Source: Vibrio ostreicida
GTDB taxonomy: Bacteria > Pseudomonadota > Gammaproteobacteria > Enterobacterales > Vibrionaceae
Direction of reading: 5' to 3'
DNA length: 64,000 nt
Assembly: GCF_013074385.2 (NCBI RefSeq)
Contig: NZ_JABEYA020000006.1
Span: 149,926-213,925 of the forward strand
Under the pieces are notes generated by a model. That model saw nothing but the letters and a program-made list of their open reading frames with translations. It searched no databases and was not told where the DNA came from. Of this stretch, positions 41,464 through 51,064 are shown one piece after another. Each line of letters starts with the position of its first letter. Positions within the stretch are counted from its first letter, which is position 1. The position numbers were made by a program, and so were the translations under genes.

Positions 41464-44055
41464 TCAGTTCGGTGATTGACCCAGTTCAACCGCTGAAGCC
41501 GGTTGTTGTGGGCTGTCGGCTGTGATGACCTGCATAAAGGATTTCAGCGCCTGCGCCTCGGCAAAAGTGAGGTTTAACGGGCGAATCTTATCCGACAGCT
41601 GCGGGTAGTTCGGATCGTATTTGTCCCATCCGAATGGGGCATTACTGGCCATTCCTTCAGAGTACATCGAGATCACCCCATCCATGCTGCTGATGAGACC
41701 ATTGTGGAACCAAGGGCCTGTATTCATCACATCCCGTAACGATGGGGTTTTGAACTTACCCACGCTGGTGCTTTGGCCATCGACATTAAACTGGCCGAGA
41801 TCTTGGTAAAACCGTTTGTAGTAAGTCAGTCCGACATTTTCAAACTCATGATTGGTCAATTCTGGGCCCATATGACAGTTCATACAGCGGCCATTTCGGC
41901 GATAAATATCCAGCCCCCACAGTTCTTGATCGCTGAGGAGTTCGGTGGTGCCGTTTTGGACTTGGTCGAGAAACTGATCAAAGCGACTGGTCTGGCTGAC
42001 GATGGTTCTCTGGAACGTGGCCAAGGCCATCGCCAGTTGTTGCTGAGTAATGGTGTCTTCACCAAACACGGCCTTAAACCGGTCTGGGTAGGTCGGGTGC
42101 GCATTAAGGCGATCCATCAGATTGGGCAGAGACTCCGCCATTTCGAGGGGGTCTTGAATCGGCATGAGTGCCTGCTGCTCAAGATCGTCTGCGCGGCCAT
42201 CCCAAAACAGCGTTGGCAAAAACGCGCTATTGACGATGGTCGGCGCGTTGCGCTTACCGCGCTGCTGCGCATGGCCGATAGAGACCTCGGATTGGTCTGT
42301 CCAGCCCTTTTGTGGATCGTGGCAACTTGAGCACGATACGTCCTGCGCGACCGATAAAAACGGGTCAAAGAACAGTTGCTGGCCGAGAGCGACTTTCTCT
42401 TGCTGATACGGGTTGTGAGAGGGGAAGTCAGGCACCGGCATCCGCCCCAATGCTTTGACCTCAACATCATCGTCGACAAACGCGGCTGGCCAGTTGGCGG
42501 GGGCCGTCGAATACGCCTGACGCAACTGAGTCATATTGGGTTGCCCATGATTGTTAAGTGAACGACGATCCTCGGTGGCTCGGGGTTCAAACTCGGTGGC
42601 GACCAGCAAGGCTTTGTAACGTTCACCTTGTTGCGCTGGTTTTAAGCTAAGGTCGGCGCTCAACGGCAGTGCCAGTGTGGCGTAGCCGGTCGGTGTTTTG
42701 ACCCAATACTGACCCGGCTGGGGCTGATTGAGCGAGGTTTGATACTGGAGCGTGTATTGACCACCATCAACTTGTTGGTGCAGCAGGGTCGACAGCTCTT
42801 CGATGGTCGGCACACGCCAATCGGTGCGGCCACAGTGATTGGCAGAGTTGACTTGCGTGAGCATCGTCTCCAAGTGGCAAGTTGTTTGGTCACACGCCAG
42901 TCCGTCGTTGGCCAAACTGAATTGGTGCGCCGTCGCAGAAAGATCGTGTTGATGGGGCGTTAGCCAGTAAACATAAGAAAAACGTCGATCGCGTAAGTAA
43001 AGGTTGTCACGAACTAACCCACGCATGTCATCCAGACAGCGCCACGGTTTATCCGCAAAGGCTTGAGTTTGATGCTCACGAGGCAACGGTGCGCCTTGGT
43101 CATCGAGGCGGATAAAACTGGTGGATTCAGCTTGGACCTCGACTTGCTGACTGGGCAGACTCGGATCGCGGGCTTCACCGCTGACCAGCATCGCCGACGC
43201 AGGCCTGCGCTTGTTTTGGCTGGATACTTGGCGGTTTTGCGAACCAAAACTGACACGGTGCGCGAAATTGTATTGCTGCTGAGCCTTGTTATCGGTCGCA
43301 AGCCAATAGAATTCATAGCCAACCTGAGGGAAAAAATAAGGGTCAATCGCGGCTTGGTCGCGTTCCAACGCCAAGTCTTGCTCGCTGGTCAGGTTGTGCA
43401 TTTCATACGCATAAGGTAAACGCCAGTCGGATTGCCCACACCATTGATGGCGGTTGGCGTACTCAATAAGGGCATCGGTGGTGCACTTGTCTTGTCCGAG
43501 AAAGCACTGGGCTTCAAGGTTGGCAAGGTTCGCGTCCCAGTTTTCCCAGCCAAAGGTCTGGTGGCGTGGTGCGGTTGGCAGAGCCCAAGTGACCCCTAAA
43601 TGGGTGGTGCGATCACTGAGGCATTGCCACTCATCCTCGGCCGTGGGGTCGGCGATGTCTAGAGGACGAAAACGCGGTTGCTCTCCATTGACTCTCAACA
43701 TCCAACTGATTGGGGTTGGTTCGCCGTCGCTGATGATCTCGAGACGAAACTGGTCGGTGCCTTTCAATGTCTTGGACGCTTGGTATTGAAACTGATTGCC
43801 TTCGACGACAAGCTGACCATATTTAGGCGGTTCGAGTACTCGCAACGATTGCTCGTGACTCAATGGGTAATCAAACCGATAGGTTTCACCCAATTGGATC
43901 TCGCTCTGAGAGGTTCGCTCAATCCGCGCGGTTAGCGTGGGGGAGGAGGGGTGATCCTCTGTGGATTGCGATGGGGTGTCCGAGCCATGGCAGCCGGCGA
44001 GAAAAAGCGCCACTGCGATCAGTGCAGTGCGGGGGGTAGAGACTGTTTTTATCAT
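41464..44055 (-). CDS. Lipoprotein: two Lcl/DUF1566-like domains fused to a di-heme cytochrome c peroxidase
   Basis: 863 aa. A lipobox signal (LFLAGCHG) is followed by a beta domain (about 45-125), two Lcl-type (DUF1566-like) domains (about 140-300 with CGQSDWRLPYAYEM, about 340-500 with CGRTDWRVPTIEEL) and a MauG/CcpA-type peroxidase (about 555-850). Heme motifs are CSSCH (575-579) and CMNCH (724-728), 149 residues apart as in di-heme peroxidases; FWDGRADDLEQQ, QALMPIQDPLEM and KFKTPSLRDV are family motifs. It should face the periplasm or cell surface. It follows the next gene in an ATGA overlap downstream of a Fur-like box, pointing to iron-limitation control. Confidence 0.9.
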   Translation of the reverse strand: MIKTVSTPRTALIAVALFLAGCHGSDTPSQSTEDHPSSPTLTARIERTSQSEIQLGETYRFDYPLSHEQSLRVLEPPKYGQLVVEGNQFQYQASKTLKGTDQFRLEIISDGEPTPISWMLRVNGEQPRFRPLDIADPTAEDEWQCLSDRTTHLGVTWALPTAPRHQTFGWENWDANLANLEAQCFLGQDKCTTDALIEYANRHQWCGQSDWRLPYAYEMHNLTSEQDLALERDQAAIDPYFFPQVGYEFYWLATDNKAQQQYNFAHRVSFGSQNRQVSSQNKRRPASAMLVSGEARDPSLPSQQVEVQAESTSFIRLDDQGAPLPREHQTQAFADKPWRCLDDMRGLVRDNLYLRDRRFSYVYWLTPHQHDLSATAHQFSLANDGLACDQTTCHLETMLTQVNSANHCGRTDWRVPTIEELSTLLHQQVDGGQYTLQYQTSLNQPQPGQYWVKTPTGYATLALPLSADLSLKPAQQGERYKALLVATEFEPRATEDRRSLNNHGQPNMTQLRQAYSTAPANWPAAFVDDDVEVKALGRMPVPDFPSHNPYQQEKVALGQQLFFDPFLSVAQDVSCSSCHDPQKGWTDQSEVSIGHAQQRGKRNAPTIVNSAFLPTLFWDGRADDLEQQALMPIQDPLEMAESLPNLMDRLNAHPTYPDRFKAVFGEDTITQQQLAMALATFQRTIVSQTSRFDQFLDQVQNGTTELLSDQELWGLDIYRRNGRCMNCHMGPELTNHEFENVGLTYYKRFYQDLGQFNVDGQSTSVGKFKTPSLRDVMNTGPWFHNGLISSMDGVISMYSEGMASNAPFGWDKYDPNYPQLSDKIRPLNLTFAEAQALKSFMQVITADSPQQPASAVELGQSPN

Positions 44056-45698
44056 GATGGATCACGGGAGGTAGAAATTAAACGAACGCGAAATGGCTGG
44101 GTATTATGCTGAGAACTGCTGGCAGACCATTCCTCTTGAAAGGCGACAGCGATATGCTTGGCTTGCGGCTGGTATTGACCTGGGGTCTGGGTCCAGTAGT
44201 AGCTGTCTTCGTGCACAACAGTGTCGTTAAAAATGCTGTGCACATAACCCGCGCGATAGGCCATGCCCGCTTGACCGAAGGCTAAGGTATCGATCCAGAT
44301 CGACGAGAGTTCCTTTTCGGTGGGTAAGCGCCAATCGTTGCGCCCACACAAGGTCTGCTGGTTAATGGTCTCGACATAAGCCAGTGCTTGTGCGTAGTTC
44401 ATCACAGGCTCGGTGTTCGCCACTCTTTGCCATAGAATATGGGTATTCGGGATCAGTTGGTCAAAAAAGGTGTCTTGTGTGCACGACCATTGTGTGACTG
44501 ACTGATCGAGCAAGGGCTGGCCAGAGTGACCGTGCTTCACAAAACGTTGTTGCCACTGTTGATCCTCGTTGCCATTCTCGTTCGTCTCGGCAGGCATGGG
44601 GACGGCAATCTGAGGCAACGACGCTGGCGCATTGTCGGCGATCACCTGTCCGCGGACCAACAAAGACAGCCTAGGCTCATTGGTTGGCCGTGGCGGTGAA
44701 CGCTCGATGTCAGAGCTGTCACTCATCCAGATCACATGAGCATCCCCTACCGTGCTATTGGAACCTTGCCAGTCACCGTCGATGGGATTGATGTCGTGTC
44801 CATCTGGGTACATGCTGAAACTGCTGGTCCAATATGCCTCATCGTAGTTGGCGTTCATATAAGGGAAGAAAAACCGGTCAATAGGGGCGAGGTACTTGTC
44901 CTTGTCGGACATTGGGTCTGTGATGATGGAGCGCCACTCATTGCGACTCGGCAGCCGCCAATCCGAGAAACCGCACAATTGCTGCTGGTTGGCCGTATCA
45001 ATGAGCGTATCGGTATTGCAATCACCGCCTAATGAACACAAAGCGCGGCCAAAGTCACGGTGGTTGAGAGTACGATCACCCCAGTAGTAGGATGCGTCGA
45101 AGGCAAAATCACCGCTTGCTTGCAATACTTGCCAAGTGAGAGCGGTGCTCGCATCGGTAATACACGACCAGTCACTGGTTTTTTTGGTTAGCGTCTGTTG
45201 CTCAGGCGGTAAGGTTGCGCCCTCATGGTTGAGCTTAGTGAACCGAGTGACCACCTCATTTTGGGGCGTGGTGAACAGAGGTAACGCAAACCCAGTGATC
45301 TGGTAATGGACACCATCAACCTGATAATGGAGTTCAAACTGATAGTTGTGATCGGAGGCCTGACGTTGCACGGAGGGGGACGTTTGGTCGGAAAAGGGCG
45401 AGGTTTGTGGAGCGCCATAGGGCTGGAAGACCACCGTTGCGGTGTTTGGATCGACCTTCACGGTGCCAAAGTTGCTAGAGAGGTCAGTGACCGACGCGGC
45501 GTTGGTTTCCGTGATCCCCGGTGCGTTAAGGACCAGAGTTGATTCATCCACCACCTCAATACTTTCATCGCTAAGCGCCACTTGACGAGTGGTGGTGCCC
45601 GATGGGCTGTTGGCGCTATTGCTCTCACCATCGCCGCCAGAATGGCAGCCTGCGAGCATCGCCGCAGTCAATAATGCCGAGATGTTACCGTACTTCAT
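44052..45698 (-). CDS. Lcl/DUF1566-like domain lipoprotein, first gene of the operon
   Basis: 548 aa. Lipobox signal (AAMLAGCHSGG, Cys at residue 18), a Ser/Thr-rich N-terminal linker, a beta domain (about 90-150) and two Lcl-type domains, marked by CGFSDWRLPSRNEWRSI and CGRNDWRLPTEKELSSIW with the closing YYWTQTPG-type segment. These domains resemble those of the downstream fusion but no heme motif is present. It is coupled to the peroxidase by a 4-bp overlap. It may be a surface partner of that enzyme; a role in iron acquisition is inference from the Fur-like box. Confidence 0.85.
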   Translation of the reverse strand: MKYGNISALLTAAMLAGCHSGGDGESNSANSPSGTTTRQVALSDESIEVVDESTLVLNAPGITETNAASVTDLSSNFGTVKVDPNTATVVFQPYGAPQTSPFSDQTSPSVQRQASDHNYQFELHYQVDGVHYQITGFALPLFTTPQNEVVTRFTKLNHEGATLPPEQQTLTKKTSDWSCITDASTALTWQVLQASGDFAFDASYYWGDRTLNHRDFGRALCSLGGDCNTDTLIDTANQQQLCGFSDWRLPSRNEWRSIITDPMSDKDKYLAPIDRFFFPYMNANYDEAYWTSSFSMYPDGHDINPIDGDWQGSNSTVGDAHVIWMSDSSDIERSPPRPTNEPRLSLLVRGQVIADNAPASLPQIAVPMPAETNENGNEDQQWQQRFVKHGHSGQPLLDQSVTQWSCTQDTFFDQLIPNTHILWQRVANTEPVMNYAQALAYVETINQQTLCGRNDWRLPTEKELSSIWIDTLAFGQAGMAYRAGYVHSIFNDTVVHEDSYYWTQTPGQYQPQAKHIAVAFQEEWSASSSQHNTQPFRVRLISTSRDPS

Positions 45699-46314
45699 TA
45701 TTCAAATTCTATATGTATTCAATGGGGGGGCGATGCTACAACTGCTCGTACCTTAATGCAAATCTAAATGATATTACTTATCATTAGTATCAAAAGTGAG
45801 CGAATGATACGAGAAATCCACTGAACGAGGTGGCTGGCTCGGCCTCAGCCACTCGACACTCGATGGGGCTCAATACCAGCACAACGCGTGGGCGACAAGG
45901 TGGTCAGTGCTTAACATCCGCCCACCGTACTCACCAACGATGAAATAGCTAAGGCAGCTTGAATGGAGAGTGAGGATTGAGTGCAATATCCGAGCACCAA
46001 CGTCGGCTTAGTTTATAAGCTTATTTCGTTGGTAAAGGGGGTTATAAAGACACCTATTATCCGTGATGACTGAGCGCGGATGGTGGGGATATTCATCGCT
46101 TAAAAATAACGGTTGAATCTTACAAAAATAGAGAATAGGCTGCTTACCATCGTTTTATTCCCGAGTTTAGCGAGTTCATTCAAGTCCCCATCGAACAACA
46201 CCCGTGTTATCAGATTTAAACGGTAGAGCGTTGGTGCGTTAAATAAGGGAGTTGGCTGTGTTTCTTAAGCATAAAAACCGTAATACTAATTATTGATATG
46301 AATGAGGCTGGTGA
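45699..46314. other. 616-bp intergenic region
   Basis: Apart from the Fur-like box near its left end and an inverted repeat GTGGGCG/CGCCCAC (45888-45894, 45919-45925), I see no gene, RNA or repeat that I can support. It separates core-like genes from a more mixed region. Confidence 0.5.
45767..45785. promoter_or_regulatory. Fur-like box upstream of the Lcl/peroxidase operon
   Basis: AATGATATTACTTATCATT is a 19-bp site with perfect 7-bp arms (AATGATA/TATCATT), the size and sequence type of Fur boxes (NAT repeats). It lies 69 bp upstream of the operon's start codon. Confidence 0.7.
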
Positions 46315-46716
46315 GTGAATACTATAAAAGTCAGTTATGACAAGTTGTTAGATGACAACCAAATAAAAAGCTGTGTTGACCACATCACTCGTTATAGTGA
46401 TGCGTGCGATATTATTGATCAATACCCTTGGACTCAGGAAGTCGATCGATTTGGGGAAAGTGGCGAAAGTGGCGGGTTGTATTTTATTCTGGGTGATGAA
46501 AAAACCAAATTCGCTTCTTTTCTTATCAGCCCGACGGAATACAAGGCTGGGTATCTCGATATAGAGATTGTGGCGAAACGACATTTCCTCAATATTTTTG
46601 GCTTTCATTCAGCGCAAGCCAGTCTAGATTCCGTTAAAATTCCAGAAATAAAACGTCGGCTCAAAGATTTATTCGATTGCTCGATTGAAGAGTTGTACAA
46701 AAAGTACAGAAAATAG
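46315..46716 (+). CDS. Hypothetical protein, GTG start
   Basis: 133 aa from a GTG at 46315 with a purine-rich GAGGCTGGTGA upstream. It is small and soluble with a central beta segment (GGLYFILGDEKTKFASFLISP) and a helical, charged end (IPEIKRRLKDLFDCSIEELY). Not recognised; its size, AT-rich codon use and lone position would fit an immunity-type or cassette gene, which is speculative. Confidence 0.6.
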   Translation: MNTIKVSYDKLLDDNQIKSCVDHITRYSDACDIIDQYPWTQEVDRFGESGESGGLYFILGDEKTKFASFLISPTEYKAGYLDIEIVAKRHFLNIFGFHSAQASLDSVKIPEIKRRLKDLFDCSIEELYKKYRK

Positions 46717-46935
46717 CGATGTCGTTCATCGGTGTGGATTGAGGCAGAGGTTTTATCGATCACGTGAGTATAAAGCTCCCTTGTTTGATGGACGAGCTGG
46801 TAACGTTTGCGTCTGTTTTGAAGCGCGTGACATTCGCCTCGCGGCAGCACACCAATCAAACGCTTGCCGCTGCAATGCGGGCAAAAACGTGTAGGCGCTT
46901 CTCTGATAAAAAACATAAGAAGACAGTAGGAAAAG

Positions 46936-47406
46936 ATGATGAAAGATGAACAGGTCGAATATGCGGGCTTTTGGGTGCGCACAGCCGCCTCATTGATTGA
47001 CAATATCCTGATTACGTTGATTGTAGCGCCCATCCTGTTTTGGATATATGGCGAGCAATATTTTGAGCTTGACCGGACTTCTTCGGGGAGCGTTGAGCTC
47101 CTAGTCAAATTGGTGTTTTTTGCCATCGTCACGGTGATATTTTGGGTATACAAGTCGGCGACACCGGGCAAAATGCTGTTTAAACTTAGAGTGGTAAAGG
47201 CCGAGAGTGGTGAGCCTCTCGATGTGAAGACCAGTTTATTGCGTTATGTGGGTTACTTTATCAGCCTTATCCCCTTGGGCCTTGGCATTCTTTGGGTCGC
47301 GTTTAGTGAGAAAAAGCAAGGTTGGCATGATTTAATTGCTAAGACGGTGGTTGTTCGTCCAGCCCCGTCTAGAGCAAAAGTGGTGACGGTGAAAGAAAGC
47401 GAGTAG
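46936..47406 (+). CDS. RDD-family inner-membrane protein
   Basis: 156 aa. The RDD hallmark opens the protein (YAGFWVRTAASLIDNILITL), with TPGKMLFKLRVV after the second membrane segment and a third segment near GYFISLIPLGLGILWV, then KQGWHDLIAKT. Family members are small membrane proteins, some with ion-exchange roles; the function here is unknown. Two adjacent ATGs (46936, 46939) are both possible. Confidence 0.9.
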   Translation: MMKDEQVEYAGFWVRTAASLIDNILITLIVAPILFWIYGEQYFELDRTSSGSVELLVKLVFFAIVTVIFWVYKSATPGKMLFKLRVVKAESGEPLDVKTSLLRYVGYFISLIPLGLGILWVAFSEKKQGWHDLIAKTVVVRPAPSRAKVVTVKESE

Positions 47407-47999
47407 AGCGCTACTGAGAATCAGAGACCGATTCTCACCGAGCAACTCGGTATGAATATCGCCGCCGCCCAATGCGCCGAACTGGGCTTGAAACAGCGAG
47501 AGTTTCAATACTGCCTTCAGGTATTCGCGTATCCAACTTCAATCGACCAGAGACGTTTCAAGGTACCGACATGATGATAAGCGGGGAGGTATTCACCTTC
47601 CTCCTTGACATTGACGATAAAGATAACGCCTTCTTAAGTTGTAATGCACACAAGGAAACCTCGTTCTCGCGTAAGTGAATTAAATCCTAGAAAGTGCACG
47701 GGCGAGGTGATCAGCCAAGGTCGTTCGGGTTATCGAGTGTGGCACGAGTGGTGAGCTTGAAAAAGCCAGCAAGCGGTGATACCGTAACCCTTCCTCTCTA
47801 CTTACCCGATTAGGAAGCTTTGCCAAAATGAACAAATAACACCTGTTGTCATCGATAAATTTTCACTTATTTAACACTGAACAGCAGGGTTAGTAGGCAT
47901 AGCTTAGTAATCTCACACACATTGATTTATCTTGTCCTCGCTTTGGCGATGTGACCTCTGCATTCTATGCCGAATATTGCCCTGCCTCTTGGAGGCGCT
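47407..47999. other. 593-bp gap with small hairpins
   Basis: It begins with two adjacent inverted repeats, TGAGAATC/GATTCTCA (47415-47437) and CCGAG/CTCGG (47438-47450), without T runs. Beyond these I see only short open frames without ribosome sites. A GGAGG at about 47992 belongs to the next gene. Confidence 0.45.
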
Positions 48000-49463
48000 A
48001 TGCAATTTTCTTTTCACCATGTCAGCTTAACGGTTGATACCCAACCCCTCATCGACGATTTTAGTGCGGCAATACAGAATGGCGATCGGATCGGCATTAT
48101 TGGCCGTAATGGCAGTGGCAAATCGTGTTTATTGCGCCTGATGTTGGGCACCTTATCGCCCGCAAAGGGGAAGGTGATGCGAGGCAAAGATCTGCGAATG
48201 GGTTACGTCAGTCAAACAGACACAGGCCACGCATCGCTTAGTGGTGGGCAGCGGTTTCAACAGAAACTGACTCAAGCCCTGAGTATCGGCCCAGATATGT
48301 TGCTCTTGGACGAGCCGACGAACCACCTAGACCGAGCCAACCTCAAAAGCTTGATGCGACTGCTGACGCACTTTAGTGGCACCTTAGTGATGGTGAGCCA
48401 CGATGAAGCGCTGTTGCGTGCTTGCACTGACCGTATTTGGGCGATTGACCATGGCCGTATAGACACTTTCACAGGGCATTACGACCATTATTTGGTCGCA
48501 AGGCAGCAACGCCGCGCCAAGCTCACCAAAGACATCGCGGCGCTTGAGCGAGCCAAACAGCAGACCCACCAAAAACGCATGAAAGCGCAGAATCGTGCGG
48601 CCAGCAGTAAGGCTCAGGGGCAAAAAAGCATTGATAACAGAAAGTGGGCGACCATCGTCAGTAAAACCAAAACCGATCGCGGCAACACCTCCACCAATAA
48701 AAAACAGGCCGAGCTGCGCCAAACACAGGCGGCTTTGGCGGGTCAATTGCACGAGCTGCATGTGCCTGATGCGATCAGGCCCAGCTTTGCGCTCTCCTTG
48801 TATTCGCCGTCCAAAGGGGTGTTGATCTCAGCCCATAATGGACGACTGGGGTATGAAGACAAGGGGGATGTGCTCAGCGAGATCAACCTCACCATCAACC
48901 AAGGGGACCGAATCCTGATCTCAGGCAACAACGGGTCGGGAAAATCGACCCTGATCCGTGCCTTTCTCGGCGATGATGGCGTAAACATAGCGGGGGAATG
49001 GACCCGGGTTGAGCGACAACACATCACATACTTAGACCAGCACTATGCCAATTTGGACCCGATGCTGAGCGTGTTTGACAGCTTGAAAACACTCAAACCA
49101 CAGTGGACTCAGCAGGAGATACGCACCAAATTAAATGCGTTTTTGTTTCGCAGTAATGATGAAGTCCAGCGACGAACCGAGTGCTTATCGGGTGGAGAAA
49201 AAGCGCGCTTATCGCTGTGTTTGATTGCCGTGGTCGCCTCGAAAATGCTGATCCTCGATGAGGTGTCGAATAACTTAGATCTTGAGACCAAAGCCCATGT
49301 GAAGGCGATCATTCGTCATTACCCCGGCACCTTGGTGTTGATTTCCCACGAGCCTGCGTTTATTCAAGGCGTTGGTTGCGACCGTCACTGGCGGATAGAG
49401 CAGGGCAAGGTGGTTGACGTGGCGCTGCCGTCACCGGAAGAGCCTCTCCATCATATAGGATAG
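48000..49463 (+). CDS. ABC-F family ATPase
   Basis: 487 aa from the ATG at 48000, with TTGGAGG 4-10 bases upstream. It has two nucleotide-binding domains and no membrane segments. NBD1: Walker A IGRNGSGKSCLL, signature LSGGQRFQ, Walker B LLLDEPTNHLD. The charged linker (about 170-230, EARAKQQTHQKR-like) is shorter than in Uup. NBD2: Walker A SGNNGSGKSTLI, signature LSGGEKARLS, Walker B LILDEVSNNLDLE (EVSNN instead of EPTNH). ABC-F proteins act on the ribosome, some giving antibiotic protection; which applies here is unknown. Confidence 0.92.
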   Translation: MQFSFHHVSLTVDTQPLIDDFSAAIQNGDRIGIIGRNGSGKSCLLRLMLGTLSPAKGKVMRGKDLRMGYVSQTDTGHASLSGGQRFQQKLTQALSIGPDMLLLDEPTNHLDRANLKSLMRLLTHFSGTLVMVSHDEALLRACTDRIWAIDHGRIDTFTGHYDHYLVARQQRRAKLTKDIAALERAKQQTHQKRMKAQNRAASSKAQGQKSIDNRKWATIVSKTKTDRGNTSTNKKQAELRQTQAALAGQLHELHVPDAIRPSFALSLYSPSKGVLISAHNGRLGYEDKGDVLSEINLTINQGDRILISGNNGSGKSTLIRAFLGDDGVNIAGEWTRVERQHITYLDQHYANLDPMLSVFDSLKTLKPQWTQQEIRTKLNAFLFRSNDEVQRRTECLSGGEKARLSLCLIAVVASKMLILDEVSNNLDLETKAHVKAIIRHYPGTLVLISHEPAFIQGVGCDRHWRIEQGKVVDVALPSPEEPLHHIG

Positions 49464-49464
49464 T

Positions 49465-49553
49465 TAACCGGTTGGTTATGTGCGGGCCAATAGGAGGTGT
49501 CACGTGGGAGAAAGACGGCGCCAAAACATCACTATTGACGCCAGACTCGTTGG
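49465..49553 (-). repeat. attC-like sequence after the minus-strand cassette gene
   Basis: Directly behind the stop of the membrane-protein gene, this region contains CTATTGACGCCA followed by CGTTGGTTAT (plus-strand reading, 49530-49556), and TAACCGGTTGGTTAT at the far end (49463-49478). Similar sequence recurs at 61598-61630 in front of the YkgJ cassette. The two GTTGGTTAT/AACCAAC ends resemble attC end sites. Confidence 0.45.
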
Positions 49554-50210
49554 TTATTTTTGTTGCTCCTTTACAACATGCGTATACGCTAGGGAAAGTG
49601 AAATAATCATGACTATCCCTGCGATTTGACCGATTACTCCCAGTAGCAGCAGTGAGGACGTCAAGAGTGTTATTGGTAATATCACAACCATGAGCGATAA
49701 CGATATAAGCAGCATGACGCCACAAAGATATGCAGTGTGACCCTTACTCACTCTCCAAGCGTATTGAAATGAAACGCCTTTGCCAATTGCGATGGCAGGG
49801 AAAACAATCGAAAGCCGGCATACTAATGGTAATATGATTAAAACCAAAAATGAAAGCAACACCACAGGTGATGCTCCTAATCCAGATAACAAAACTAACG
49901 GCAAAAATGTGGCAAAGATCAGTATAGAGTGCCCGATGAACCAAAGTTCAATCTTTCCTGGTAGGAGGCGACCCCACTTAGGTATCGAGTTTTCACCGTT
50001 AACAACAAGTCGGTGCACATTTATGGCTACTATTGCGGGTAAGACGACCTGCGGCAATAAAAGAGCGACCGTCAAAAATGGGTCGTTTATGAAAACTAAC
50101 GACCATTTAATTAAAAAGGAAAGTAGTATTGGAATGACTGTCGCCTGAGCGATCTGTTTTTTGTATTTATACGCGCAAATAAAAGAACCAATTACTGTTT
50201 TTTTTACCAC
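49554..50210 (-). CDS. Multi-pass membrane protein, probable cassette gene
   Basis: 218 aa from a GTG at 50210, with AAGGAG upstream. It has about five or six hydrophobic segments (for example ILIFATFLPLVLLSGLG, LLISLSLMVVILPITLL) and few charged loops. No family recognised. It is flanked on the minus strand by attC-like sequence on both sides (about 50233-50346 upstream, about 49465-49553 downstream), so it looks like an integron gene cassette. Its AT content is higher than that of the genes to its left. Confidence 0.75.
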   Translation of the reverse strand: MVKKTVIGSFICAYKYKKQIAQATVIPILLSFLIKWSLVFINDPFLTVALLLPQVVLPAIVAINVHRLVVNGENSIPKWGRLLPGKIELWFIGHSILIFATFLPLVLLSGLGASPVVLLSFLVLIILPLVCRLSIVFPAIAIGKGVSFQYAWRVSKGHTAYLCGVMLLISLSLMVVILPITLLTSSLLLLGVIGQIAGIVMIISLSLAYTHVVKEQQK

Positions 50211-50232
50211 CGAAATCTCCTTAAAACGAATG

Positions 50233-50346
50233 CCTTGTTAAGGGGTGAGCGATGCGGCCACCCTCCTAAACCATGCACCGTAAACACGAAACCCAACCTT
50301 GGACTGACAATGCCAAACGTTGGAATCACTCTTGAATGCTTTGCTA
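50233..50346 (-). repeat. Vibrio-type attC site (minus orientation)
   Basis: Read on the minus strand it begins near AAGCATTCAAGAGTGATTCC, continues with AACGTTTGGCATTGTCAGTC and GGGTTTCGTGTTTACGG, and closes with CGCTCACCCCTTAACAAGGC. This order is typical of Vibrio super-integron attC sites (length about 115 bp). It lies just upstream of the minus-strand membrane-protein cassette. Confidence 0.65.
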
Positions 50347-51064
50347 GGTGTATGTCTTCGAAACCTCTATTTGAGAATACCTATCGACGTACCCTTATGC
50401 CTGCAATCGTTGTACCACCCAGATATTCATCGACGCCTTTTTCAATCTCGAGGTTAGACACACCTTCAAACTTGAACCTCTTGAATATACCAGCCCTGTC
50501 TTGAGCCGCGAGCTCAATTGAATTCCTAAGGGGCGACATTATACTCAAACTTAACGAGATCGCTATTTGCAAATGCTGAAAAAATGACTTTTTTGTCAAT
50601 GCTTACCTTTTTAAATGGTCTGATTACCACTCGGAAATATAACGATTGTTAAATAGAATTATTCTATCTCGTTTTTTAATGGGGTGAACTCGAATTTTTA
50701 GAGGATGACAAAGCGTGAGGTACTGGCCGTTATATTGAATGCCGAAGTGCGAGATTATCTTTAATAACAATGGTAGTATTAAACGCACTCATAATATCAA
50801 GTTTGAGGTGACGGCATCGCGATAAGAACAGCCCTAAAGTCGCATGTGGGAAATGTGAACAGCGCGTCTATAATGTGAGCTTAAAAAGTGTCGTCAAAAT
50901 CCACCAAAACACCCTAGAGATGAAATCAAAGTGTGCTTTGAGTTATCTCAGGCGTTGAAATGAATAAAAACCGAGCAATAAGAGAAATTGATCATTTGAA
51001 TACGAATCAATGGATAATTCATAATAATGCATAGTTAAAGCACATGCCAGTAAGAGGGAGCTCC
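50347..51064. other. Gene-poor AT-rich stretch before the DUF4132 gene
   Basis: About 700 bp. A 72-codon minus-strand frame (50381-50599) could be a cassette remnant but has no clear ribosome site or known motif. The rest is AT-rich with possible promoters for the large gene at 51065. Confidence 0.4.

Noticed and set aside
46605..47171. 188-codon minus-strand frame containing FCPHCSGK.
   Set aside because: It overlaps the 3' end of the gene at 46315 and the start of the RDD gene; the Cys pair alone does not support a real protein.
47415..47450. Two adjacent hairpins after the RDD gene as a Rho-independent terminator.
   Set aside because: No T run follows either hairpin.
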